The notes: a model not told the origin generated them from the sequence alone. DNA of 64,000 nt from Manihot esculenta (GCF_001659605.2 NC_035167.2:5436513-5500512); one strand, 5' to 3'; shown: positions 21,478 to 33,775, counted from the stretch's first letter. Program-made: numbers and translations.

Positions 21478-21971
21478 CAATTGTTTGATACTGAAATCCG
21501 CTTAATACATATATATATATATATTGCTCACTTTAATAACATTCTAGTCTCTTAGTTAATCGACATACTTCATTGTGCAGGTCAACGTGTAGATACATCG
21601 GCTAACTTGTCTTGATAGTGTTCAAGTCAAGTGTCATACGATTTTGAGTGAGTGCCACAGTCTGAGCTCGTGACATTAATTTAAATAAGACTAAAGAAAG
21701 TGAGAAAATTATAAATCGCACCTTAAATGAAAGTTTTATTTTATTTTTTTAATAAGAGTTGAAGAGCATATACTTGGGAGAGTTTGTAAAGTAATTTGCA
21801 ATTAAAAATACATTTATTATATATTAATTTAAATAAATATGTATAAGAAACCAAAATATATAATATATAATAAAATTTATATAAAATATTATATATTAAT
21901 ATAAATAAATATATATAAAAAACCATAATATAAAATTTATATAAAATCTCATATATTCATGCAGAACATGT
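21478..21971. other. AT-rich intergenic DNA upstream of the LRR gene
   Basis: It contains an (AT)n run at about 21508-21524 and several TATA-like strings between 21860 and 21950 that could have served the gene's promoter. Nothing more specific was seen. Confidence 0.5.
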
Positions 21972-24753
21972 ATGGAAACATCATCTCTTCTTCACACATT
22001 TGTTACAGTCATCTGTTTGATGACAGGATGGCTTGCCGATTATGGCAATGCCCAGTTAGTGAATTGCAAAGCATCTGACAGAGAAACTCTTATTGACTTC
22101 AAAAACGAACTCGTGGATCCAAAGAACCTGCTCTCATCATGGGAAGGGAGCAATTGCTGTCAATGGTGGGGAGTAGGTTGCAACAATTGGACAGGAGATG
22201 TTATTGTTGTTGATATCCACAACCCAGATAAAGTTCCAGAAAGCTGTGGGTTGCGTGGGGAAATTAGATCATCATTAGTTTCTTAACTTTACTAATTTTA
22301 GTTCACTTGCTGTGTTAGACCTTAGTCATAACATCTTTCACTCATTCCCTCAATGGCTTGTGAACGTCACCAGCCTCATGTACATTGATCTCAGCTTTAA
22401 CTCCATTTGGGATAGCATTCCAGTTGGTTTTACCAAGCTGCCAAATCTGCGGTTCTTGAATCTTAGGGGCAACGGTCTCATGGCCAGCACCTATCAATTG
22501 TTCGAGGAGAGTTGGAGCAAAATAGAAGTTATTCAATTGGGATTCAATTTTGTGCAGGGTAAGCTACCACCTTCTATTGGAAACATGACATCTCTCACTC
22601 ATCTTGCTTTGCCAGGCAATAGTATAGAGGGCAACATTCCGAACTCAATTTTCAAGCTTTGCAGTCTGGAATATCTTGATTTATCATATAATAATCTAAC
22701 AGGAAGTTTACCTGAACACCTTGAAGGGACAAAGTATTATCTTTATGAAAGTCCATTGCCTCATTTGCAGAACTTGGTGTTGACCAGAACTCGTTTGGTT
22801 GGTATATTACCAAATTGGTTGGGTCAACTTCAAAATCTTGTTCAACTAAATTTGGATTCCAATTTCTTCCATGGTTCTGTCCCTGCTGCTTTTGGGACAT
22901 TGAGACATTTAGCTGTCCTGATACTTAAACAGAATGAACTGAATGGAACTCTTCCAAATAACTTGGGGCAGATCTCAAACTTGTCCATCCTAGATGTCTC
23001 TTCCAATCGTTTGACTGGAACACTCCCTGATAGTTTGGGCAAGCTTTCTGAATTGTCATTCCTAGATGTTTCTTCCAATTGTCTCACTGGTATTGTCTCT
23101 GAATCTCATTTTGCAAAGCTAACAAAGATCAAAGTCCTAAGCTTTTCTTGGAATTCTTTCATTTTCAAAATTAGTCCTAATTGGGATCCACCATTTCAAG
23201 TTGAGTCCCTCATGCTGTCTTCATGTCGTTTAGGTTCATTTCCAGGATGGCTTAAATCACAAAGGCATCTTCTTGATCTGGATTTATCAAATGCTAATAT
23301 GTCAGGCCCTATACCCAGTTGGTTTTGGGATATTTCTGGCAACCTCTCTTTGTTAAACTTTTCTTCCAATTCATTATGGGGTCAATTACCAAATAAATTC
23401 AAAGTACATTTTAATGCATTCACTGATTTGAGTTTCAATCTCCTTGAAGGGCCAATTCCTCTTCCAACTAACCAAATTATAATTTTAAATCTTTCTCATA
23501 ACAATTTTTCTGGCCCTATCCCAGAAAATATTGGTGACTTGTCATTCCTTAGCTTCTTTTCTCTTGCAAATAACCAAATTTCTGGTGAAATCCCAACATC
23601 TATAGCAAGTGTCATTGACCTTCCAAGGAACACTTTAACAGGAAGCATTCCTAAGAGTATAGGCAATTGCCTTTACCTGGAGGTCCTTGATCTTCAGAAC
23701 AACAATTTATCTGGAAAAATTCCAAGGTCTTTGGGTCAGTTATCTGATCTTCAAACATTGCATCTGAGGGACAACATGATCACAGGAAAACTCCCTTCGT
23801 CTTTCAAAGGTTTGTGGAGTTTGGAAACTCTGGACCTTGGATACAATAGATTAATAGGCAAAATCCCACAATGGCCTGGAGATGCTTTTCCATATCTAAA
23901 AGTTCTTAGCTTGAGATCCAATGCCTTTTCAGGAAAAATTCCTTCTGCACTTTTGAATTTGACTTCTTTGAAAATCCTGGATCTAGCAGAAAATCAGCTG
24001 AGTGGAAGCATTCCTCCAGGAATGAGTAATCTCAAAGCCATGACTCAAGAACAAAATATTAAGCAGGATTTAATTTATGGTGGGGTGGCTGGTGTCTATT
24101 ATGAAGAAAATGTAATTGTGAATACGAAAGAAAGGACTCTTTCCTTTCTAACTTGCATAGACCTTTCAGGGAACAATTTTCATGGGGAGTTCCCACATGA
24201 AGTAACAAAATTGGCAGGATTGGTGGTTTTGAACTTGTCAAGGAATCAAATCAGTGGTCAAATTCCCCAGAGCATTTCAGAATTGCATCAGTTGGCATCA
24301 CTTGATCTATCATGTAATATGTTTTCTGGTCCAATTCCTTCAAGCATCATCTCAATGTCCTTTCTGGAGTTCTTGAACATGTCATACAATAATTTCTTTG
24401 GAAGAATCCCTTACGCAGGACAAATGTCAACTTTTGAGGCGTCTTCTTTTTCCGGGAATCCTGGACTTTGTGGTGCTCCTCTTGCTGTTGAATGTTCTGA
24501 TTCTGGTCCACCTATTCCAAGAATCAATGGTGAGATTGATAATGGCGATGGTTACATTGTTGATAAGTGGATTTACCTTGCCATTGGGCTGGGATTTGCA
24601 GCTGGTGTGCTGATTCCTTATCTGCTTATGGCATTTAAAAGGACTTGGAGCTACATGTACTTTGATTCTGTGGACAAAGTTGCTGATGCATTATTATATT
24701 TGGGTTGCAAAACATCAGCTTGTTTTAGGAACCATTGTTATCATCGACGTTAA
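21972..24753 (+). pseudogene. LRR receptor-like protein (RLP, EIX2/HcrVf-like), damaged
   Basis: The ATG at 21972 opens a hydrophobic signal peptide (LLHTFVTVICLMTGWLA), then a cysteine-flanked LRRNT cap (CKASDRETLIDFKNEL, SWEGSNCCQWWGVGC). The frame stops at 22284-22286. From 22282 a shifted frame resumes (NFSSLAVLDLS) with no ATG until 22378. It runs through about 20 plant-type LRRs (LxxLxxLxLxxNxLSGxIP) to NPGLCGAPL, an acidic juxtamembrane stretch, one membrane helix (IYLAIGLGFAAGVLIPYLLMA) and a short basic tail ending at 24753. There is no kinase. Several LRRs normally between the cap and NFSSLAVLDLS are missing, so a frame-shifting deletion occurred near 22280. Family members sit in the plasma membrane and sense microbial or developmental ligands with SOBIR1-type partners. 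Function here is unlikely. Confidence 0.88.
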
Positions 24754-25030
24754 TTTGTCTTCTCTTCGATCTTCCACATTTTTGTTTTTATACTTTTTTT
24801 TTATATACTTTTAAATACATTTTATACTTGTGAGTTATATGGGTATTATTTTTAATTATTAGTATTATATAAAATTATGAGATACTCATTTCATTTTTTT
24901 AACTTTTTATACTTATTATTTTATAAATTTAAGAATTTGAAGAAAGATCCCCAAACAATGGCCTTGTGGAGTTTAGCACAAGAAGGGAAAACTCATCAAT
25001 TTTGAATAGATAATGATTTAATTTTAATGA
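24754..25030 (+). other. AT-rich 3' flank of the LRR pseudogene
   Basis: Runs of T and A, no gene and no clear terminator. It probably holds the old 3' untranslated region; the junction with the integrase fragment is near 25030. Confidence 0.5.
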
Positions 25031-26276
25031 GGGAAAGCCGTGTATACGTGCCACAGGTAGGGAACGTCAGAAGATTGTTGTTAAAGGAGTGTCATGATAC
25101 ACTATAGGCTGGACATCTGGATTGGCGGTGCACGTTAGCTTTGCTAAAAAATGGCTATTATTAGCCTCGCATGGAAGATAATGTGAAAGAGTACACAAAA
25201 ACTTGTTTAGTATGCCAATAGGGCAAAGTAGATGGACAAAAACCGGTGGGTCTTCTGCAACCTCTACCAATTCTAAACTGGCATTGGGAGAGTGTCTCCT
25301 TGGATTTTATTGCTGGCTTGCCAAAATTCAGGGAATATGATCATATCTTAATGGTTATAGATCGGTTTTCAAAGTACGCCACATTCATATCAATGTCGAG
25401 ATATTGTTCAGCTGAAGAAACAACTAAAGCTTTCTTTAGAAATATTGTGAAGTATTGAGGTGTTCCTAAAAGTATTGTCAGTGACAGAGATGGGTGGTTC
25501 ATAGGGATCTTCTAGTCTAAGTTATTTAATATTTTAGGCACAAAACTAAATGTATCAATAAGCTTTCATCCTCATACTGAAAGATAGACAGAGAGATTCA
25601 ATGGGTTGTTAGAGGAGTACTTGTGATACTTTGTCAGTACCAGCCAAAAGAATTGGGCCTCGCTGCTTGATGTTGCACAATTTTGTTTTAATTCCTTAAA
25701 GAGCTCTGCTACTAACAAAAGCCCTTTTGAGATTGTTACAGATCAATAACCGCTGGCACCACATACACTCGATGTGCAATACACAGGGAGAAACTCCAAA
25801 GCATACCAATTCACGAAGTAGTGGAAGCGGAATTCGGATATTGCATGAGCTCAATTAGAGAAGGCATCCAAATACATGAAGAAGATGGCTAGTGAACATA
25901 AAGGCCTCAAGAGTTTACAGTAAGAGACTTAGTGATGATCAAGCTACTATCAGAATAACTGCGATTCCTTCACAACCGAGACTAAAAGTTCGTGCACAAA
26001 TATGAAGAGTCAATCCTGATCGTTGCCAGAGTTGAGCCTGTAGCATATAAAGTGGAATCACCACAGTGGATGAAGATTCACCATGTACTTCATGTGAGTA
26101 GACTCAAGGCATACTATGCAGATGAGACAGACGACAGCAGAAACAAACCCTCAAGACCAGTCGTTTCATGAGCAGCACCAGTGCATCAAGGCGTTAAAGA
26201 AATCTTAGTGGAACAAGTTGTGAAGACTACTAAGCGTCTTCCTTATAAAGAATACATTGTCAAATGGAAAGGTCTA
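25031..26276 (+). pseudogene. Decayed integrase and chromodomain of a different chromovirus
   Basis: Recognisable pieces in order are RRLLLKECHDT, MEDNVKEYTKTCLVCQ (zinc region), the integrase core LDFIAGLPKF and IDRFSKYATFI, SIVSDRDGWF, SFHPHT, a region with EKASKYMKKMASEHK, IHHVLHVSRLKAYYADE, and a chromodomain start (KEILVEQVV, EYIVKWKGL) cut at 26276 by element E. Many stops and frameshifts make it old. It is clearly distinct from the Tekay-like copies in the window; the clade (Galadriel- or CRM-like) is a guess. GTCTA at 26272-26276 should be one copy of the target duplication of E, its partner lying beyond 64000. Confidence 0.85.
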
Positions 26277-26368
26277 TGTAATACCCGGCTAGACCCCGGC
26301 ACCCGAATTCCTACCTTCTGGCGGAATCTCCGTTGGAATCCAAAATTTTCTGGATGTCGGAATCTACT
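26277..26368 (+). repeat. 5' LTR of element E, first part
   Basis: Starts TGTAATACCCGG inside the old chromodomain and breaks at CTACT (26364-26368), one copy of the target duplication of D. It resumes at 35773/35778. Confidence 0.9.
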
Positions 26369-26537
26369 TGTAATACCCGGCTCGAGTCCGGCATCGGAAT
26401 TCCTGTAGTCCGGTGGAATCTCGGGTGTCGGAACCCTCGAGAATATGTTTTCTAAGGTATTTTCACTTGTTTTCATGTTTTGAAGTGTTAAAAGCATTGA
26501 GTTTTGAAAGAAAAGCAACAAGGGAGAAATGCAAAGG

Positions 26538-26607
26538 TTCGGCCGCCGAAGGTCACTTTCGGCCGCCGAACATTGCATGGTTTCGGATTCACGTTCGGCT
26601 GCCGAAG
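26538..26607 (+). promoter_or_regulatory. GCC-box palindromes upstream of the D promoter
   Basis: Three sites of the form TTCGGCCGCCGAA or TTCGGCTGCCGAA lie within 100 bp upstream of the TATA box. The GCCGCC core is the element recognised by plant ERF transcription factors. Whether they act here is inference. Confidence 0.5.
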
Positions 26608-26625
26608 GTGGTCTGGCCAGCCACC

Positions 26626-26633
26626 TATAAAAG
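26626..26633 (+). promoter_or_regulatory. TATA box of element D 5' LTR
   Basis: TATAAAAG in gccagccacctataaaaggg. The same sequence stands in the 3' LTR of D (34033-34040), in E (36041-36048), and, inverted, in F (44848-44854, 63746-63752), G (50470-50477) and H (52366-52373, 59777-59784). Confidence 0.8.
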
Positions 26634-26874
26634 GGCCAAGGGTCGGTGGAAGGAGGCTATTTCTCCTCCACTTGCAGCCAGAGGTGAGCCAAAACCTTCT
26701 CACGTTGACTTTGATGATTTTCATGTTTTTCACCAAATCTTTCAAGGGTTTTATGAGTTTTGGTGTGTTTTGAAGGTTTTGAGCAAAAATAGTAAGTTTT
26801 GAAGCTTGGAGCTTTGGAAGAGGTTTTCTCCCTTTCTCCACGTTAGGATCACTCATCCTCAAGTTTTTAAGGAG

Positions 26875-28731
26875 GTAAGTGAAGATCCAGAACCTCTTTT
26901 AATGATTTTGAAGGTTTTATGGGAGTTGTATGGTTAGTATGCATGAATAGGGTTTTTGGTTGAGGTTTTGCATGATGTTGTGTATATGCATGTTTAAGTG
27001 TTGTTTGTTATGTTTGGTTGAGGTTTTAGGAGCGTTTTAGACCTCTTTATGCATGGTTTATGGTATGTGCTAGTTGGGAGTAGTTGAGATGCATGTTGGG
27101 TAAATTTTTGGGCGAGTTTGCATGAAACAGAGCAGGGTTCTGTCCTCTGGACAAAACCAGGTTCGGCCGTCGAAGGAAGGTTCGGCCGCCGAACCCCTTG
27201 TGGAGGCAGTTTCGGCTGCCAAAGCTTGCCCCCGAAAGCTAGGCTTTCGGTTTAGAAAGGGACTTTCGGCCGCCGAAAAAGGGAGTTCGGCCGCTGAAAG
27301 AGTGTGAGTTTCGTCTCTGGACGAGACCTTCGGCCGCCGAAGGTGCCGCCGAACATGCATGAGTTTCGTCTTTGGAGGGGGGTTTCGGCCGCCGAACCTG
27401 CCACCGAAAGTGCCCTATCCAGCTTTTTTTTGCATGTTTTATGTGATTGTTTTAGGATCTTTTAGAGGGTTTTTGGGGGAGTTTTGGGAGATGTTCTTGA
27501 GTTAGTGTGGTCCCTCATTTGAGTCCACCTGTGTAGGAACGGACCAGAGGAATCCGGGAGGTCAGCAGTGAGTCCAGTTTCAGAACCTGCAAGTTAGCAC
27601 AGAGTCAGCCAGAGGTGAGTGGAACTGAACTTAATGTTTTAATATGAAAAAATGAATATTTTATCATGCTTCATGCATCATGAATATGCTATAGGGTGAG
27701 TGCATTAGTGTACACGAAGATGATGCATTGCATTTATCCTTGTACTTGGCATGACTCCTTGTACATTGCTTCTATGAGACTGTATGGACATAGTAAGGAT
27801 TCAATAGCCCTCGGAGGAAAGACCTGGAACAGCCCTACGGGGACCAGGCACATGGTACTTTGGTACCCCAGATGAGATGTAGTCCAAGAGCTCCTTTGTG
27901 GGCTGGACCTAGATAGAGGGAGTGTTGATCCGTCCATGCTGAGATGATGTGATTTACTTGTGATGTGATACATTTCATGAGAGCATGTTTTATCACCTGT
28001 TATTTTATTACTGTTCTACTCACTGGGCTATAGTAGCTCATCCCTCTCCCCTAACTCCAGTTGTGCAGGTTCAGAGGTCAGAGGGAAGTCAACAGGGTAC
28101 AGGAAGAGTACAGAGTATTGTAATAGCTCGTGTGGACATGTATTGTAAAGAGACAGTGTACAGTGTATAGAATGGTGCTTGATTATAAGAGTTGTAATCC
28201 CTTTGGTGTATTCACATCATCAGTTTATGTTTCCATATGTTTGTTGTATGGTTATGGGACAACCAGGCTTAACATTATGAGTTTGATCCGCCTAGAGCAA
28301 TGAGGAGCTCTAGTAGGGATGGTTATAGAATCGAGATAGTGCATGCACAGGTTAAGCCTTGGTACAGGGAAAAGTTTTATGTTTTTTTCAGAAAATGTAT
28401 GATCATGTATGGGATGTCACAGGTATTCAGACAGTATAGCAAGCTTACTACGGGTCCCGGCGACCTTAAGTCGATCTGGATCCTAGTGCCGGTAGCAGTT
28501 CGGTTTCCGGGTTGTTACAGATTGGTATCAGAGCCCTAGGTTCACATGGTCGGACCTATAGAGAGAGAGTTGGGCTCATAGAGAGGTTTAGCAGGTCAAG
28601 CACCATAGGATAACATGTCCACTAGGATAGGATGTTAGTCTTGTCTATATGATGATGTGCAATGCCATGATTCATGCATGTGCATTCTTTTATATGTGTT
28701 GCTGATGTGCTATGTTATGTGTGTTTTCCAG
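26875..28731 (+). other. Predicted leader intron of element D (LTR donor to acceptor before gag)
   Basis: The donor AG/GTAAGTGA is about 245 nt after the TATA box. The acceptor gtgttttccAG ends at 28731, nine bases before the gag ATG. Removal would discard the rest of the LTR and the primer-binding site, leaving a short clean leader. Equivalent sites occur in E (donor 36283, acceptor tcgtttcAG at 38161-38162) and H (minus strand, donor 59532-59531, acceptor 57698-57697). The upstream ORF continuing through this region is thus probably not translated. Confidence 0.5.
28523..28535 (+). other. Primer-binding site of element D (initiator tRNA-Met)
   Basis: TGGTATCAGAGCC three bases after the LTR end, complementary to the 3' end of plant initiator tRNA-Met. 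Confidence 0.9.
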
Positions 28732-28740
28732 AGAGTTAAG

Positions 28741-31700
28741 ATGCGAGGAACTCGTCGATCCGCGAGATTGACTGGAGTCCCACCTGTAAGTGAGGGTACA
28801 GCTGGTCGTCCACCTGCATTGCCAAGGGCAAGATCTCACAGGTCAAGCAGGGAAGGAACGTCACGAGACCCTAGAAGGTCTTCTGACGAGAGCAGAAGAG
28901 GTATAGACAGATGGGGAAGATCAGAAGAAGAGAGAGTGGCTATGGAGGAGGCTCAGAGTAGAGATGAAAGTATGGGTGTAGGAAGGTCAGAAGAAGGTAT
29001 GGGGGAATCCCAGGGAGGCGCACAGGCCTTGGGGTTTGGCTATCCACCCTTTCCTCAGAGCCCAGGGTATCCGATGGGAGGTACGTCGGATTACTCTAGC
29101 TTTGCCCCATATCCACCCTACATGCCCTATATGCCCTATCCTTCCTTCTATCCACCATATCACATGTATCCACCCCCACCTTTTCATCCAAGTCCAGCAC
29201 AGCCGGAAGTAAGAGAAACAGAACCTCCACCACCACCACCTGAACCAGTAGCCCCTGTTGTGGAAGCACAGCAACCCAGTTCTTCAGGGGGAAACAAAGT
29301 GAAGATGACGGAGTACTTAAAGTTGGATGCTCCTAAATTCAATACAGGAGATGATCCCTTTGAGTATCTCAGTGCAGTCAGAATGATCACAAGTGAGTTA
29401 GGAGCAGATGATAGCAGAGCCATTGAGATGGCAGGGTTCACATTAAAGTGCAAGAAAGCCAGAGAATGGTTCAAGAATTATGTGGACCCGAGAATTGACA
29501 GTATGACATAGGAAGAGTTCGCCAACGAATTTGCTGGGTGGGCTTTTCCTGACAGTTCCAGGGAGCTAAAGGTTGTGGAGTTTGAGCAGTTGAGACAAAC
29601 GGAGGAGATGAGCGTTGATGAGTATACAGATAAGTTCCTGGAATTGTTACCATACGTGGGTCAGGCGTATGAGACGGATCAGAAGAAGGCAAAGAGATAT
29701 GCCACAAGGCTTCATTCCAGGTATTTCTCTTTGATCCTTCACGCGGAGAAGGAGAGTTTCCACTCGATTGTGGATGCTGCTAGGAAGATGGAGGCCAGTG
29801 CCATATTACAGGGCGTAGTCAAGCAACCAAGGGCACAGTCTTCTGGTGTTAAACCAGGTTCCTCCTCACAGAGTACAGCAAGTGTGAGCAAGAAGAGATG
29901 GGACAAACTCAGAGGAAAAAGGGGCAAGTTCTAGAGTAGGATTAAGTCGGGTCTGGGAATGAGTAGCGGCTCCAGCTCTGGCACAGATGTTCCAGTGTGC
30001 AAGAGGTGTGGCAGACAGCACAGAGGAGCTTGTCAGTTGGGATCCATAGCCTGCTATAGATGTGGGCAGGAGGGACATTATGCACGGGAATGTCCTCAGG
30101 CGACTTTGGTTGCACCATCCCAGCAGATGAGTACAGGCAGTGTTGTACAGCCAGCAGCTTCAGCCATACCACCAAGCAGTGGCAGAGGTAGAGGAAGAGG
30201 GGCAGCCTCTTCATCAGGGATGGGTTCCCGAGGTGCAGGTCCATCAGCCCCAGCACGGATTTTCACCCTGACTCAGCAGGAGGCAGACACTTCGAACACG
30301 GTGGTGTCAGGTAATCTCATCATTAGGTGTTCAGAGGTGTATGCTTTGATGGACCCCGGTGCTTCTCACTCTTTCATTTCTTCTAGAGCAGTAGAGAGGT
30401 TGGGTCTGATGGTGTCCGAGTTAAAGTGTCCTCTTTGGGTCAGTGGACCCAAATGTGATCCATCTTTGGCAGAGTCAGTCTGTCAGTTCAGTCCAGTGTG
30501 CATAGAGAGTAGATACCTTCCAGCTGACCTGGTGGTTCTAGAGTTGACAGATTTTGATGTCATTCTAGGGATGGATTGGTTATCTACGTATGATGCGACT
30601 CTGAACTGTAGAGACAAGGTAGTTAGTTTCAGAGATCAGGATGGGTCAGAGTGTGTCTTCAGAGGAGACAGGAGGGGGACACCGAAGGGTTTGATATCAG
30701 CCCTTCAGGCTCGTAGGTTGTTGAGGAGAGGTTGTTAGGGGTTCATAGCTCATGTGAGAGAGCTAGACAGTCGGGTTAGGGAACCATCCTCAGTACCAGT
30801 TGTTAGGGAGTTCCCAGATGTGTTTCCTGAAGAGCTTCCAGGACTACCACCTGATAGGGAAATAGAGTTCGAGATCGAATTGCTGCCTGGTACCAGACCG
30901 ATCTCTATTCCTCCCTACAGGATGGCACCAGCAGAGTTGAGAGAGCTGAAAGAATAGTTACAGGACTTGGTAGACAAGGGGTTCATCCGCCCGAGTACCT
31001 CACCCTGGGGTGCTCCAGTGCTGTTTGTCAGAAAGAAGGATGGATCTCTTCGACTTTGTATCGACTACAGGCAGTTGAACAAAGTCACTATCAAGAACAA
31101 GTATCCTCTACCCAGGATCGATGATCTATTCGACCAGTTAGCTGGAGCAGGTTGTTTTTCTAAGATAGATCTGATATCTGGATACCACCAGTTGAAGATC
31201 AGGGAAGGAGATGCATCCAAGACTGCTTTCAGGACCAGATATGGGCATTATGAGTTCCTAGTAATGCCGTTCGGGTTGACTAACGCCCCTGCAACATTTA
31301 TGGATCTCATGAACAAGGTTTTCAGAGAGTACCTGGATCGCTTTGTGATCGTCTTTATAGATGATATCTGGGTGTACTCTAGTAATGTTGAAGAACATGC
31401 CCAGCATCTGCGGATAGTGCTTCAGACCTTGAGAGAGCATGGCTTGTATGCCAAGTTCTCCAAGTGCGAGTTCTGGCTAAGGAGCATTTCCTTTTTGGGA
31501 CATGTAGTATCAGTGGAAGGAATAGCAGTAGATCCCAAAAAGGTAGAGGCAGTAGCCAACTGGCCTACACCCACGTCAGTGACAGAGATTAAGAGCTTTC
31601 TGGGTTTGGCAGGCTACTATCGGAGGTTCGTTCAGGACTTTTCGAAGATAGCTGCTCCTATGACCAGACTGACCAGAAAGAATCAGAAGTTCGTATGGTC

Positions 31701-33696
31701 AGAGGAATGTGATGAGAGTTTTGAAGAGTTGAAGAGACGGTTAACTTCAGCACCGGTGTTAGCTCTGCCGATCAGTGATGAAGATTTCACAGTATTCTGT
31801 GATGCATCCCGAGTGGGATTAGGTTGTGTGTTGATGCAGAATGACAGAGTGATAGCTTATGCTTCTAGACAGCTGAAGAAGCACGAGCTGAACTACCCAA
31901 CACACGATCTTGAAATGGCAGCAGTTATTTTTGCACTTAAGATGTGGAGGCATTACCTCTATGGGGTAAAGTGTGAGATCTACACGGATCATAAGAGCCT
32001 GCAGCACATCTTAAGTCAGAGAGAGCTGAATTTGAGGCAGAGATGGTGGGTAGAATTGCTCAGTGATTATGATTGTAAAATCCAGTATCATCCGAGTAAG
32101 GCTAATGTGGTAGCTGATGCCTTAAGCCGGAAATCACTTGGCAATCTGTCCCACATCACAGCAGAAAGAAGGCCGGTGGTGAAGGACTTCTACAGACTTA
32201 TGGAAGAAGGGCTACAGTTAGAGTTATCTGGTACAGGTGCTTTAATTGCACAGATGAGAGTTACACCAGTGTTTCTAGAGCAAGTGGCTCTGAAACAGCA
32301 CGAGGACCCTGAGTTAGTGAAGATTGCCAGGACTGTTCAGTCTGGCAACAGTGCAGAGTTCAGATTTGACAGTGAGGGGATTCTTCATCACGGGAAGAGA
32401 TTATGTGTACCAGATGACCGCAGTTTGAAGGAAGATATTATGAGGGAAGCTCATAATGCGAGATATAGCATTCACCCTGGAGCCACCAAAATGTATCAAG
32501 ATCTGAGACAAGTGTATTGGTGGCCAGCTATGAAGAGAGAAGTGGCACAATTTGTGTCAGCCTGCGAGACATGTCAAAGGGTGAAGCTAGAGCACCAGAA
32601 GCTGGCTGGAATGCTTAACCCACTGCCGATTCCAGAGTGGAAATGGGAGAACATAGCTATGGATTTTGTAGTGGGGTTACCGGCGACGTCTAACAGACTA
32701 GACTCCATATGGGTGATTGTGGATAGACTCACTAAATCTACCCACTTCATTCCAGTCAGGAGTAACTATTCTGTGGACAAGCTAGCGCAGGTATATGTAG
32801 ACGAGATAGTGAGGCTTCATGGAGTTCCAGTGTCGATAGTCTCAGATAGAGGACCTCAGTTCACCTCCAGATTTTGGCGGAGTCTGCAGAGTGAAATGGG
32901 CACAAGGTTGGATTTCAGCACTGCTTTCCATCCACAGACAGACGGTCAGTCAGAGAGGACCATCCAGACCATAGAAGATATGTTGAGAATGTGTGTGTTA
33001 GACTTTGGCGGTTCTTGGAGGCAGCATCTACCTCTGGTGGAGTTTGCCTACAACAACAGCCATCATGCTAGCATAGGGATGGCTCCTTATGAAGCTCTGT
33101 ATGGGAGGAAGTGCTGAACACCTGTTTGCTGGGAAGAGGTAGGAGAAAAGGCTCTTGCAGGGCCCGAGTTAGTTGAGATTACCAACAGGTTAGTGCCTAT
33201 CATCAGAGAACGAATCAAGACAGCTGTTAGCAGACAGAAAAGCTATGCAGACATCCATAGGAAACAGATAGAGTTCCAGGAGGGGGATATGGTATTGCTA
33301 AAGGTGTCTCCAATGAAAGGAGTGGTTCGGTTTGGAAAGAAGGATAAACTGGCCCCACGGTACATTGGTCCCTTTGAGATTTTGCAGAGGATCGGAAATG
33401 TGTCGTATAAGCTGGATTTACCTGCCTCTATGGAAAGAATTCACCCGGTATTCCATGTTTCTATGTTGCGAAAGTTTGTGTCAGATCCAGAGAAGGTTCT
33501 TAGTGAACCTGAGGTGGAAATCTTAAGTGATCTCACCTATGTAGAGCAGCCAGTGCGGATCTTAGACACCCAGATCAGAAAGCTGAGAAACAAGGAGATA
33601 CCAATGGTGAAAGTCCTGTGGAACCACCACAATCTAGAAGAGTGCACCTGGGAGACACGAGAGTCCATGCTCCAGCAATACCCATATCTGTTTTGA
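28741..33696 (+). pseudogene. gag-pol polyprotein of element D, one frame with five stops
   Basis: The ATG at 28741 (MRGTRRSARLTGVPP) starts a frame of about 1651 codons. A proline/tyrosine-rich region precedes the Retrotrans_gag core ([16 protein letters not shown]). A CCHC knuckle ([14 protein letters not shown], about residue 438) is followed by protease (MDPGASHSF, about 537), RT ([11 protein letters not shown], then FIDDI near 872), RNase H ([10 protein letters not shown], about 1016), integrase HHCC (about 1237) and DDE (about 1307, 1368, 1404), and chromodomain (about 1600-1650). Stops are at 29509 and 29932 (Trp codons in relatives), 30736 and 30955 (Gln codons) and 33115 (an Arg codon). 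There is no frameshift, so Gag and Pol would be made as a single chain. RT and integrase residues are otherwise intact. Confidence 0.95.
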
Positions 33697-33760
33697 GGTT
33701 AGTTTTTCCCCTTTTCTTTGTGTTTTATGTTGTGTTAGGGACATTTGGGGACGAATGTTC

Positions 33761-33775
33761 TTAAGGGGGGGAGAA
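33761..33775 (+). other. Polypurine tract of element D
   Basis: ttaagggggggagaa-type purine run directly before the 3' LTR. Confidence 0.9.

Larger units (their letters stand above)
26369..28519 (+). repeat. 5' LTR of element D
   Basis: 2151 bp, TGTAATACCCGG to GTTGTTACA. GCC palindromes lie at 26538-26607 just upstream of the TATA box and again at 27160-27410. A consensus splice donor (GGAG/GTAAGTGA) is at 26875. This subtype lacks the ccccTGGCAC tandem block of the other subtype and instead has gaaagacctggaacagccc near 27820. Confidence 0.95.

Noticed and set aside
22258..22296. Possible tiny intron (GT...AG) that would repair the LRR gene frame
   Set aside because: It would be only about 23 bp, far below plant intron size, and would not restore the missing LRRs. 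A frame-shifting deletion fits better.
22342..24241. Minus-strand ORFs across the LRR gene
   Set aside because: They are shadows of the LRR repeat on the opposite strand and match no family.
28657..28740. Upstream extension of the gag ORF of D before 28741
   Set aside because: The four copies agree from MRGT(R/H)RS onward, while upstream text differs and contains the likely splice acceptor.
30349..30372. Protease motif DPGA instead of DTGA or DSGA, seen as a possible defect
   Set aside because: The proline form is present in D, F and H alike and is, as far as I recall, common in plant Ty3/gypsy elements, so it is not damage.
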